Positions 17,476-25,745 of a stretch of 64,000 nucleotides of DNA are shown piece after piece. The position numbers and the translations under genes were made by a program. The notes beneath the pieces were generated by a model. The model was not told the DNA's origin and did not search any database. It worked only from the letters and a program-made list of their open reading frames with translations. Source of the stretch: Lichenicola sp965198575 (lineage in GTDB: Bacteria > Pseudomonadota > Alphaproteobacteria > Acetobacterales > Acetobacteraceae); the NCBI RefSeq assembly GCF_965198575.1, contig NZ_OZ240671.1, positions 186,001 through 250,000 of the forward strand, read 5' to 3'. Numbering within the stretch: position 1 is the stretch's first letter; every line of letters starts with the position of its first letter.

Positions 17476-18080
17476 GGAACCGCCCGACCGGGCGGCACCG
17501 AGCCCGCATCGGCCTTGCCGACATGGCGCAGGCTGGTCACCAGGTAGTCCCAGCCGGTCACCAGGGTGAGCAGGGCCGCGACCCACAGCATCACCGCGCC
17601 GATGATCCCCACGGGCAGCCAGCCGATGCCGAGCAGCCGCGCTGTGCTGTCACCGGCCAGCAGCACGCCGAGCGCCCCCATCTGGAACGCCGTCTTCCAT
17701 TTGGCGAGCCTGGTGACCGGCAGGCTGACCCGGCGGCCGGCCAGATGCTCCCGCAGCCCGCTGACCAGGATCTCGCGCAGCAGGATCACGATCGCCGGGT
17801 ACAGCCCCCACAGTGGCAGCCGGCCCAACCCCGCCAGCACCATCAGCGATGCGCCGATCAGCAGCTTGTCGGCGATCGGGTCGAGCATCCGGCCGAGATC
17901 GGAGAACTGGTGCCGCGCGCGGGCGATGTGGCCGTCCAGGTAATCGGTGATGCCGGCGGCGATGAACAGCAGGCAGGCCGCGAAATCGGCATACGGGCGA
18001 TGCAGCGCTACCAGCGCCACCAGCACCGGGATGGCGGCGATCCGGGACAGGGTCAGGACATTCGGCAGGTCGCTCAGCAT
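17472..18080 (-). CDS. pgsA: CDP-diacylglycerol-glycerol-3-phosphate 3-phosphatidyltransferase
   Basis: An inner-membrane enzyme that makes phosphatidylglycerol phosphate. The 202-aa protein begins MLSDLPNVLTLSRI, a standard PgsA start, and has the CDP-alcohol phosphotransferase motif: DG, two residues, AR, eight residues, then G-x3-D-x3-D (in DYLDGHIARAR...GRMLDPIADK). About six hydrophobic helices follow. Located directly downstream of uvrC, the common alphaproteobacterial order. Confidence 0.94.
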   Translation of the reverse strand: MLSDLPNVLTLSRIAAIPVLVALVALHRPYADFAACLLFIAAGITDYLDGHIARARHQFSDLGRMLDPIADKLLIGASLMVLAGLGRLPLWGLYPAIVILLREILVSGLREHLAGRRVSLPVTRLAKWKTAFQMGALGVLLAGDSTARLLGIGWLPVGIIGAVMLWVAALLTLVTGWDYLVTSLRHVGKADAGSVPPGRAVP

Positions 18081-18161
18081 CGATCGGATCCGTCTGCGAG
18101 CGCGCAGTCTATCGCAGCCGGTCCCATGCCGATACCTCGGCACGCACTCCGGCCGGCACCT

Positions 18162-20111
18162 TCAACCTGGCTCCTCCCGCCACCCGGGATGGAAGTGGCC
18201 GTAGATCGAGCGGGCGGTCTCGCGGCTGACTCCCGGCGTGTTCTCCAGGTCGCTGAGGCCGGCCTGCTTCACCCCGCGCGCCGAGCCGAAATGGTTCAGC
18301 AGGGCGCGCTTGCGGGCCGCCCCGATGCCGGGGATCTCGTCCAGCTCGCTGCGCACGATCGCCTTCGAGCGACCGGCCCGGTGGGTCGTGATGGCGAACC
18401 GGTGCGCCTCGTCGCGCAGCCGCTGCAGGTAATACAGCACCGGATCACGCGGCGGCAGCTGGAACGGGGCAGCGTCGCCGGTGTGGAACCACTCGCGCCC
18501 GGCATCCCGGTCGGGACCCTTGGCGATCGCCACCAGCTTGACGTCGGTAACGCCCAGATCGTCCAGCACCTGGCGCACCGCGCTGAACTGGCCGAGCCCA
18601 CCGTCGATCAGCAGCAGATCCGGCCAGTCCGGACGGCTCGGCGCCTCACCGGTCTCCTCCTGCCGCGCCGCCTGCTCCCGCAGCGCCCGCCCGAAACGCC
18701 GCTCCAGCACCTCGCGCATCATCGCGAAATCGTCGCCCGGGGTGATCGGGCCGCGGATCGAGTACTTGCGGTAGGCCTGCTTGGTGAAGCCCTCGGGCCC
18801 CGCCACCACCATCACCCCGTACGCGTTGGTGCCCATGATGTGGCTGTTGTCGTAGGTCTCGATCCGCTCCGGCGGCCCGGCCAGGCCGAACAGCGCCGCC
18901 ACCCCATCCAGCAGCTTCGCCTGACCGGCGCCCTCCGCCAGCTTGCGCTCCAGGGCTTCCCGCGCATTGGTCGCGGCGTGCTCGACGACCTGCCGCTTCT
19001 CGCCGCGCACCGGCACCGCCAGCTCCACCTTGCGATCGGCCTTCAGGCTCAGCGCCTCCTGGATCAGCTCAGGCTCGGACACCGCGAAGTTCAGCAGCAG
19101 CAGCGGCGGCGGCGGCTTGTCGTCGTAGAACTGCGCGATGAACGCCGACAGCACCTCGCCGGCCTCCTCGCCCTTGGTGTTGGCCGGGAAGAAGGCGCGG
19201 TTGCCGTTGTTGCGGCCGCCGCGGATGAAAAACACCTGCACGCACGCCTGGCCCGCCGCCAGGTGGATGGCGATGACGTCGGCATCCTCGATGCTGGCCG
19301 GATTCATGATGCCGCTGCCCTGCACGTGGGTCAGCCCGCGGATCCGGTCGCGCAGGGCGGCCGCGCGCTCGAACTCCATCGCCTCCGACGCGGTCTCCAT
19401 CTCGACCGCGAGCTCCTTCTGCACGCTGCCGGCCTTGCCCGACAGGAACGCCCGCGCCTGGCCCACAAGCCGGTCGTAGCCCTCCCTGTCGATCCGCTCG
19501 ACGCAGGGTGCCGAGCAGCGCTTGATCTGGTGCAGCAGGCACGGCCGGGTGCGGTTGCTGAACACGCTGTCGCTGCAGGAGCGCAGCAGGAACACCCGCT
19601 GCATCGCCGTGACGGTCTGGTTGACCGCCCAGGCGGACGCGAACGGGCCCCAGTAGCTCGCCCCCTTGCCCGGCTTGCCGCGATGCTTGGTGATCTGCGG
19701 GAAGGCGTGCCCGTCGGTCATCATCAGCCACGGGTAGCTCTTGTCGTCGCGCAGGACGATGTTGTAGCGCGGCTTCAACCGCTTGATCAGGTTGGCCTCG
19801 AGCAGAAGCGCCTCGGCCTCGGTGTGCGTCGTGACGATCTCCATCGAGACCGTCTCGTTCACCATCCGCCGCAGCCGCTCCTGCAGCCGCCCGACCTGGG
19901 TGTACGAGTACACCCGCTTCTTCAGGCTGCGCGCCTTGCCGACATAGAGCGCGTCGCCCTTGCCATCGAGCATCCGATAGACGCCCGGCGAGAGCGGCAT
20001 CGTCAGGAGCGCCCGTTCGATCACCCCCACCCCGATCTGCACCGGCCGGGCGCGCGTGTCTGCGGCGTCGCCGGCCATCAGCGGGGTATCCGTCGTGTTG
20101 GTCTCCGTCAT
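18162..20111 (-). CDS. uvrC: UvrABC system protein C (excinuclease subunit)
   Basis: Makes both incisions in nucleotide excision repair with UvrA and UvrB. The 649-aa protein has, in order: a GIY-YIG nuclease domain (PGVYRMLDGKGDALYVGKA, about residues 42-60), a Cys-rich segment, the UVR UvrB-binding motif (about residues 220-250), an RNase H-like C-terminal nuclease (LLIDGGLGQ) and helix-hairpin-helix DNA-binding repeats (IPGIGAARKRALLNHFG). No GAAC-N7-GAAC SOS box is seen upstream, so SOS induction is not predicted from this promoter. Confidence 0.97.
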   Translation of the reverse strand: MTETNTTDTPLMAGDAADTRARPVQIGVGVIERALLTMPLSPGVYRMLDGKGDALYVGKARSLKKRVYSYTQVGRLQERLRRMVNETVSMEIVTTHTEAEALLLEANLIKRLKPRYNIVLRDDKSYPWLMMTDGHAFPQITKHRGKPGKGASYWGPFASAWAVNQTVTAMQRVFLLRSCSDSVFSNRTRPCLLHQIKRCSAPCVERIDREGYDRLVGQARAFLSGKAGSVQKELAVEMETASEAMEFERAAALRDRIRGLTHVQGSGIMNPASIEDADVIAIHLAAGQACVQVFFIRGGRNNGNRAFFPANTKGEEAGEVLSAFIAQFYDDKPPPPLLLLNFAVSEPELIQEALSLKADRKVELAVPVRGEKRQVVEHAATNAREALERKLAEGAGQAKLLDGVAALFGLAGPPERIETYDNSHIMGTNAYGVMVVAGPEGFTKQAYRKYSIRGPITPGDDFAMMREVLERRFGRALREQAARQEETGEAPSRPDWPDLLLIDGGLGQFSAVRQVLDDLGVTDVKLVAIAKGPDRDAGREWFHTGDAAPFQLPPRDPVLYYLQRLRDEAHRFAITTHRAGRSKAIVRSELDEIPGIGAARKRALLNHFGSARGVKQAGLSDLENTPGVSRETARSIYGHFHPGWREEPG

Positions 20112-20508
20112 GCCGCCTCAAATAGTGCGGCGGTGGCTGCAAGCGTAGCCGCAAACGGTCACCGTGGAGGGTTTTGCTCGCCTGCTTCGCCAGCAGGGTT
20201 CTCCACCGGCGCTGTGGATAAGTCTGTGGGTGAAGCTCTGACAGATTGCCCGCGGGCGCAGTCGCCCTAGGGTCGTATCAGATTGCCCAGATTGTAGGCA
20301 CCCGCCGTAACCTGTTGTTCCTGCACGATTTGAAAATTACACGCCTGTCACGGCGTTAACATAATCGGCCATTTCGTTGGAAAAGCTTGGAGTCAATGCC
20401 GGGCGTGGACAAAATCCGGCCGTGGCCGCGCCGACGATCCCGGTTTGTTCAGTTTGACAGGTTACGGAGCATGCGCCAGCCGTCCCGGATATCTACGCCC
20501 TCGTCATG
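20112..20508. other. Intergenic region between uvrC start and Hint-gene terminator
   Basis: About 400 bp without a convincing gene, with more A/T than its surroundings (for example around 20325-20400). It holds one perfect DnaA-box sequence, TGTGGATAA (20213-20221). A single box without clusters or an initiator gene is not evidence for an origin. The uvrC promoter should lie at the left end. Confidence 0.5.
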
Positions 20509-20538
20509 AAAAGAGGCGCCCGGCTTCCCGGGCGCCTC
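20509..20538 (-). terminator. Intrinsic terminator of the Hint-domain gene
   Basis: A perfect 11-bp stem (20513-20523 with 20528-20538, arms GAGGCGCCCGG) with a 4-nt loop is followed, on the minus strand, by TTTT. It lies 26 bp after the Hint-gene stop and reads as a classic Rho-independent terminator. Confidence 0.9.
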
Positions 20539-20564
20539 CTGGCATGCCGATTCGCTGACGAACG

Positions 20565-21908
20565 TCAGGCTGCGGCGGCGATCCGGTCGACGCTCGCGAT
20601 AGCCACGACCGAGAGCTCGATTGAGCTGGCACCGGCAGGGACATGCAGGGTCGCTGCCCCGTTGGTCCAGCGGAACGGCACGGCTCCCTGCTCAGGCGCA
20701 TACCAGCCATTGCCGAACGCGGGCCCGACCAGCGAAAGCTCGGTCATGACATCGTCATGCAGAACCCTTGCGGACGAGATCGCGACGCCCAGCAGCCGGC
20801 GATCCTCGAGCCACGGTCGGCTCGACCATGGCGACGATGCCTGCGAGGTGATCGTCAGGCTGCGGGCCCCGCCCGGCAGGCTGCACCGGAAGATCGACGC
20901 GCCCGACTCCGTCGCGACCAGCACCGCATGATAGGTGTCGCCGTCGACGACGATGTCGAAGCTCGGCTCGGCCGGCTGTGCCGGAGCCGGCAGCGCGTCG
21001 TTGGCAGCCACGAACAGCGAATGGGCGCGCTCGGCAAGGCTTTGCCAGACCGGCTGGACCTGGTCCGAAGCCAGGCTCAACGGCGCATAGCCGTGCGCCT
21101 CATAGACCGCGACGGCCGGAGGCAGCTCGATTGCCAGCTGGCGGAGGGCCGTGACACCCTCGCCCTCGGCTGCGAGCAGACCGGCGACGTCGAGGTAGGA
21201 CTCCACCTGCAGCCCTTCCGCCAGCAGCAGGTCATGGCTTTCGAGGCCGACATGGTAGTACGTCACCTCCGCGACCTGGTCCTGGACGATGCTGCGACCG
21301 TTGACCAGCATGCGGGCGGGAATGAGCTTGCCGTCGATCCAGATCGCATGGTCCGGCGAGACGACCAGGTCGCGCACCGGCAGGCCCTCCGCAACGGCAC
21401 CCTGGCGGATCCGGATCGGCATGAACATCTCGGGGCGGGCAACGTCCGCGACGCGGATCCTGCGCGAGCCGGTCCAGGTCACCGGGGCCAGGCGACCGAA
21501 CGCCCAGACCGCATCGCCGACCTCGATCGTCTCGACGGCACGCGGACCGGAAGCGGTCTCGATCATCACCCCGGCGGTGAAACACGTCGCACTCTCGGTA
21601 AAATACAGGCCGAGCCCGTTCGGGATCTCCTGGATGGTCACCGTGACCGGCGATGACAGCGTGTAGCCGGGGAACAGGTCGCCGGTCTGGATGCCGATGA
21701 ACACCCCGCTACCGACCACCTGGAAGCCGCCACCGGTCTCCGGGACCAGCGAGATCGTCGATCCGAACGGGAATCCCTGCACGCTCTCGAGGGCTGCGAA
21801 CGCCACCGCGATGTTCGGAGTGAAGAGCTCGTCGAAGGTGACCGTGTTGCCACTCAGGCTGACATCGTACGAGCCATAAGCGTTAGTGGATTGCACCGTA
21901 TCGGACAT
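20565..21908 (-). CDS. Hint-domain (hedgehog/intein-type) protein
   Basis: A 447-aa protein. Residues 1-105 are beta-rich and unassigned. A Hint fold follows: the candidate nucleophile Cys109 in CFTAGVMIETASG, GPRAVETIEVGDAVWA, and the HxxN-like region VVSPDHAIWIDGKLIPARMLVNG with His187. The C-terminal 180 residues are unassigned. Such Hint proteins are frequent in Acetobacteraceae and are thought to self-process or act as secreted/adhesin-type proteins, but the function here is unknown. There is no intein-type C-terminal His-Asn seen and no clear signal peptide. GGAGG lies 6 nt before the ATG at 21908. Confidence 0.85.
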   Translation of the reverse strand: MSDTVQSTNAYGSYDVSLSGNTVTFDELFTPNIAVAFAALESVQGFPFGSTISLVPETGGGFQVVGSGVFIGIQTGDLFPGYTLSSPVTVTIQEIPNGLGLYFTESATCFTAGVMIETASGPRAVETIEVGDAVWAFGRLAPVTWTGSRRIRVADVARPEMFMPIRIRQGAVAEGLPVRDLVVSPDHAIWIDGKLIPARMLVNGRSIVQDQVAEVTYYHVGLESHDLLLAEGLQVESYLDVAGLLAAEGEGVTALRQLAIELPPAVAVYEAHGYAPLSLASDQVQPVWQSLAERAHSLFVAANDALPAPAQPAEPSFDIVVDGDTYHAVLVATESGASIFRCSLPGGARSLTITSQASSPWSSRPWLEDRRLLGVAISSARVLHDDVMTELSLVGPAFGNGWYAPEQGAVPFRWTNGAATLHVPAGASSIELSVVAIASVDRIAAAA

Positions 21909-22116
21909 GGAGCCTCCAAAGGAGCCTGGAACATGCCGGACGCTGCACCTGTGGAGCCCGGCCGGATCGGCGACCTCGCCCATCCCCGTCCTCCATAACC
22001 GCTACTCTCAGTATTTAGACTGTTAATTCGAAGATGAGATGATTATCACGCCTCTATAATGAGCCGTGTGTCTGGTTTTTACTCCAAGTTTTGATACAGC
22101 CCGGGAAACGCAGGAT

Positions 22117-23178
22117 CTAAGGTGCCGGCTCCCGGCTCCGGTCCTCGGCCTGGCGCAGTAGCCGCAGGAAGTTACCGCTCCAGAACGCTGTTATATCGTC
22201 AGCGGAATAACCGCGCCGGACCAGCTCCGACGTCACGTTCGGGCTCTCCGAGGCATTGCTCCAGCCACGGATCGCGCCACCACCATCGAAGTCGGAGCTG
22301 ATGCCCACATGGGAGACGCCGATCCGGGCCACCGCGTAGTCGATGTGATCGACGAAATCCGCGACCGCGGCCTCGCCGCCACGCCGACTTTCGCCGCGCG
22401 GGCACAGGAAGCCCGGCATCGCGGTGATCTGGATCAGGCCGCCGGTGGCGCGCAGCGCGTCGAGCTGGGTATCGTCCAGGTTGCGCCGGTGGTCGCACAG
22501 CGCGCGGATGCAGGAGTGCGTCGCCACCACCGGGGTCGACGAGACCTGTGTCGCCTGCAGCATCGCGTCCCGCGACAAATGCGACACGTCCACGAGCATC
22601 CCGTGGCGGTTCATCTCGGCCACCGCGTCGCGTCCGAGCCCGCTCAGCCCGCCATGCCGCGTCTCGGCGTCGCCCAGGTCACGTCGCGGGATGGCGCTGT
22701 CGGCGACCAGGTTGTGGCCGTTATGGGTCAGCGTGACATAGCGGACGCCCTGCTGCCGAAACCTGGCGATCACCGAGAGATCCTCGCCGAATGCGTAGGC
22801 GTTCTCGACCGCCGGGACGATCGCGATGCAGCCCTCGCGGTGGGCCTGCTCGATCGCGTCGGCCGTCTCGCACAGGCGCGTGCGGATCCGCCCGGCACCG
22901 ACACCATCAGGGCCGTCCGGTGCCGCCCCCATCCCGGCGATCCGCTCGAGCATCGCGAAGGCGCGGGCGGTCGCCGCCTGGTGGCCGGCCGTATCGAGCG
23001 GACCTTGCGGCACGTAGGCGGCAAAACAGCCTGCCCAGAGGCCGCCCGCGCGCATCTTCGGGATATCGACCCGGCGGGTTTTCGAATCCAGGAACGGGTC
23101 GTCGCCGTCTGGCCAGGGGATGTCGATGTGGCTGTCGAGGGTGAGCAGGGTGGCGTGCAGATCTGGGAGGTCGTTCAT
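22117..23178 (-). CDS. Membrane dipeptidase-like metallopeptidase (peptidase M19)
   Basis: A 353-aa zinc dipeptidase of the renal dipeptidase family. The metal site is visible as DSHID near residue 20, the bridging Glu in PAVENAYAFG, His in DVSHLS and THSCIRAL, and the late GISSDFDGGG segment. It probably cleaves dipeptides with a D- or L-residue at the C-terminal side. No signal peptide is seen, so a cytoplasmic location is likely. ATG 23178 (MNDLPDLHATLLTLDSHID) fits family starts; the ATG at 23220 adds 14 unlikely residues. Confidence 0.92.
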   Translation of the reverse strand: MNDLPDLHATLLTLDSHIDIPWPDGDDPFLDSKTRRVDIPKMRAGGLWAGCFAAYVPQGPLDTAGHQAATARAFAMLERIAGMGAAPDGPDGVGAGRIRTRLCETADAIEQAHREGCIAIVPAVENAYAFGEDLSVIARFRQQGVRYVTLTHNGHNLVADSAIPRRDLGDAETRHGGLSGLGRDAVAEMNRHGMLVDVSHLSRDAMLQATQVSSTPVVATHSCIRALCDHRRNLDDTQLDALRATGGLIQITAMPGFLCPRGESRRGGEAAVADFVDHIDYAVARIGVSHVGISSDFDGGGAIRGWSNASESPNVTSELVRRGYSADDITAFWSGNFLRLLRQAEDRSREPAP

Positions 23179-23276
23179 GGCGACGGACGCAACTCCAGCG
23201 CCGCCCTTTATGCAAGCCACGCCCGTCGCGGAGTACCCCTCTTGCCATCGGCCGGCGCCTGCGCGACCAGACCGCC

Positions 23277-24086
23277 ATGCGGATCGTCACCTGGAACATC
23301 AACTCGCTGCGGCTGCGGCTCCCCCAACTCGAGCAGCTGGTCGGTGAACTTTCGCCCGACGTCATCTGCCTGCAGGAGACCAAGGTCCCCGACGAGTTCT
23401 TTCCCGAGGACGCCCCGGCACGGCTCGGCTACCCGCATCATCTCCGGCGCGGCATGAAGTCCTATAACGGGGTGGCGATCCTGTCCCGGTTCGCGCTGGC
23501 GCCGCTGGAGGGACCACCCGAGCGCGGCATGCCGGACTGGTGCCTGAAGAACGACCGGCGACACCTGGCGGTGACGCTGCAGGCGCCGGGCGGGCCGGTC
23601 GAGCTGCATGATTTCTATGTGCCGGCGGGCGGCGACATCCCCGATCCGGCGCTGAACCCGAAATACGCGCACAAGCTGGCGTTCCTCGACGAGGTGACGG
23701 CCTACTTCGCCGCCCACCCGCCGAGGCGCTGCATCCTGGTCGGCGATCTCAACATCGCACCGCTGGAGCATGACGTCTGGAGCCACAAGCAGCTCGCCGG
23801 CGTGGTCAGCCACACGCCGCCTGAGATCGAGCGGATGCAGGCCTTGCTCGAGACCGGCTTCATCGACGCGATGCGGCGGTTCGTGCCCGCCGACACCAAG
23901 CTCTACACCTGGTGGTCGTACCGCAACCGCGACTGGCGCGCCTCCAACCGTGGCCGCCGACTCGACCATGTCTGGGTGTCCGCAGACCTCGGACCTGCCC
24001 TGCGTGGATTGACCGTGCTCGACGCCGCACGGGATTGGGCGTCCCCGTCGGACCACGTGCCGGTCGCCATCGACATCGACCTGTAG
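23277..24086 (+). CDS. xth: Exodeoxyribonuclease III / AP endonuclease
   Basis: A 269-aa EEP-fold nuclease for base excision repair. It starts MRIVTWNINSLR and shows the catalytic Glu in CLQETKV, YNGVAILSR, the LVGDLNIAP pair and the terminal SDHVPV His motif. The tract RRLDHVWVS supplies the second Asp. Divergent from the M19 dipeptidase across about 100 bp. Confidence 0.97.
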   Translation: MRIVTWNINSLRLRLPQLEQLVGELSPDVICLQETKVPDEFFPEDAPARLGYPHHLRRGMKSYNGVAILSRFALAPLEGPPERGMPDWCLKNDRRHLAVTLQAPGGPVELHDFYVPAGGDIPDPALNPKYAHKLAFLDEVTAYFAAHPPRRCILVGDLNIAPLEHDVWSHKQLAGVVSHTPPEIERMQALLETGFIDAMRRFVPADTKLYTWWSYRNRDWRASNRGRRLDHVWVSADLGPALRGLTVLDAARDWASPSDHVPVAIDIDL

Positions 24087-24138
24087 CGAGCGGGCTGGGA
24101 CAGGCTACGATCCGGACCGCGTCCCGGAGACCTCGCCC

Positions 24139-24327
24139 ATGCCAGACATTGCCTTACCATTCACGATGGATGCGGCGATCAAGTACGGAGCCGCCCCGCT
24201 CCCGGCTTCGGCGGATGATCCTATGCCACCGGGTTGGGTGCGGATCCCGGTCGCCTTGCAGATCACCCTCCCCGCCGGCTTCGCGGATCAGGCGGCGACC
24301 ACGCCACCTTCAGGGTCCAGCCGGTAG
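24139..24327 (+). CDS. Small hypothetical protein, uncertain
   Basis: A 62-aa open frame, MPDIALPFTMDAAIKYG..., with a GGAG about 10 nt before the ATG. It follows xth by about 50 bp on the same strand and overlaps the 3' end of the convergent response-regulator gene by 40 bp. The first 50 residues read like a real small protein; the last part is antisense to the regulator. No family recognised. Confidence 0.4.
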   Translation: MPDIALPFTMDAAIKYGAAPLPASADDPMPPGWVRIPVALQITLPAGFADQAATTPPSGSSR

Positions 24328-25004
24328 CCACCGCCCTCGGTGACCAGCAGGCAGGCATTCGCCGGATCGGGCTCGATCTTCTGGCGCAGGCGATAGATGT
24401 GCGTCTCGAGGGTGTGGGTGGTGACGGCCGCGTTGTAGCCCCACACCTCGTTCAGCAGCACCTGGCGCGGCACCGGCCGGGTGCCAGCGCGATACAGGAA
24501 CTTCAGGATCGCCGCCTCCTTCTCGGTCAGGCGGATGCGGCGGTTGCGGGCAACCTCCTGCAGCAGCTTGGCGGAAGGCCGGAAGGTGTACGGCCCGATG
24601 GTGAAGACCGCGTCCTCGCTGTTCTCGAAGATCCGCATTTGCGCGCGGAGTCGTGCCAGCAGTTCGGCGATCCGGAACGGCTTGGCGACGTAGTCGTTGG
24701 CACCCGCGTCGAGGCCACGCACCACGTCGGCCTCGTCGTCGGAGCCGGTCAGCATGATGATCGGCATCCGGCGGCCCTGCTTGCGCTGCTCGGCACAGAA
24801 ATCCCGCCCGTCGCCGTCGGGCAGGGTGACGTCGAGGATCAGCGCGTCGTAGCGCGACGTGGGAACCGCAAGCAGTTCAGCAGCCTCCGCGATCGACCCG
24901 GCCTGCTCTACCGAGAATTCGCCCTCGAGCTGGAGTTGTTCGACCAGTGCCTCCCGCAGCGCCTGGTCATCGTCGACGATCAAGATTGGGCGTTCACCCG
25001 CCAT
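24288..25004 (-). CDS. OmpR/PhoB-type response regulator
   Basis: A 238-aa two-domain regulator. The receiver domain (about 6-120) has the acidic pair DDD at 11-13, phospho-acceptor Asp58, Thr86 in MLTGSDDE and Lys108 in AKPF. The C-terminal winged helix (about 135-230) has LTEKEAAILKFLYRAG and the recognition-helix region ETHIYRLRQKIEPDP. No histidine kinase gene is adjacent, so the input signal and regulon are unknown. Confidence 0.93.
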   Translation of the reverse strand: MAGERPILIVDDDQALREALVEQLQLEGEFSVEQAGSIAEAAELLAVPTSRYDALILDVTLPDGDGRDFCAEQRKQGRRMPIIMLTGSDDEADVVRGLDAGANDYVAKPFRIAELLARLRAQMRIFENSEDAVFTIGPYTFRPSAKLLQEVARNRRIRLTEKEAAILKFLYRAGTRPVPRQVLLNEVWGYNAAVTTHTLETHIYRLRQKIEPDPANACLLVTEGGGYRLDPEGGVVAA

Positions 25005-25288
25005 GGATTCCCTCGTCCCTGAGCCGCAGCACGCCAGCGGGTGCTGTCATGGCCACAATGGTCGTCATCTCCGCGCCGAACAAGGTTTCGGACACGTGAC
25101 TATCCGTCATCCTCACAACGCGGTGACGGGGATCTCCGCGCAAGGTCGAGCCAGACCCTCCGCACACATTTTCGTGAAGACGTCGAGATGGGCTATATCA
25201 CTGATAACGGACGCCGTCTGACTCGAAAGGCTGAGCCATCTCCACCGCCATCATCGAAGCCGACGACCTCCCGCGAGCTCACCTGCGG

Positions 25289-25744
25289 ATGGGGACCATC
25301 CGTGTTCCTGCGTGGCTCGGAGCGGCCGGCATCCGGCGCGACAAGGAGGAAGGCGATCATGCCACGCCGGCTGGCCTGCTGATCCTGCGCCGGGTGCTCT
25401 ACCGGGCGGATCGGGGCGCCGCTCCGACATGCGCCGTGCCCCGAGAGGCCTTGGCGCCGGCGGATGGCTGGTGCGACGACCCGCGCCACGCCGATTACAA
25501 CACCGCGGTCCAGCTGCCGCATCCCGGCCGCCACGAGGAGCTTTGGCGCGACGACCAGCTCTACGACATCATCGGCGTGCTGGGCTGGAACGATGATCCG
25601 GTGGCGCGCGGACGCGGATCGGCGATCTTCCTGCACCTGGCGACTCCGGGCGGCGGCCCGACCGCAGGCTGCATCGCGCTCGAACGACCGGCACTGCTCC
25701 AGGTCCTGGCCGCAGGCCTGACCGCTATCGGGGTGCCCGGCTGA
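25289..25744 (+). CDS. L,D-transpeptidase (YkuD-type) family protein
   Basis: A 151-aa protein with the YkuD catalytic signature HLATPGGGPTAGCIAL, where His116 and Cys128 are the expected catalytic pair. L,D-transpeptidases crosslink or modify peptidoglycan in the periplasm, but no signal peptide is visible. The start is uncertain: family-like sequence (EADDLPRAHLR) continues upstream of ATG 25289 in frame to a TGA, with no ATG, GTG or TTG in that stretch. Either translation starts at 25289 with a shortened N-terminus or at a non-standard codon. Confidence 0.78.
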   Translation: MGTIRVPAWLGAAGIRRDKEEGDHATPAGLLILRRVLYRADRGAAPTCAVPREALAPADGWCDDPRHADYNTAVQLPHPGRHEELWRDDQLYDIIGVLGWNDDPVARGRGSAIFLHLATPGGGPTAGCIALERPALLQVLAAGLTAIGVPG

Positions 25745-25745
25745 A

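Noticed and set aside
20213..20221. DnaA-box TGTGGATAA as sign of a replication origin
   Set aside because: Single box, no cluster, no AT-rich unwinding region of convincing size and no initiator gene nearby.
17421..20270. 949-codon open frame on the plus strand
   Set aside because: Antisense to uvrC and pgsA; His/Arg/Gln-rich composition with no family features, a mirror of GC-rich codon use.
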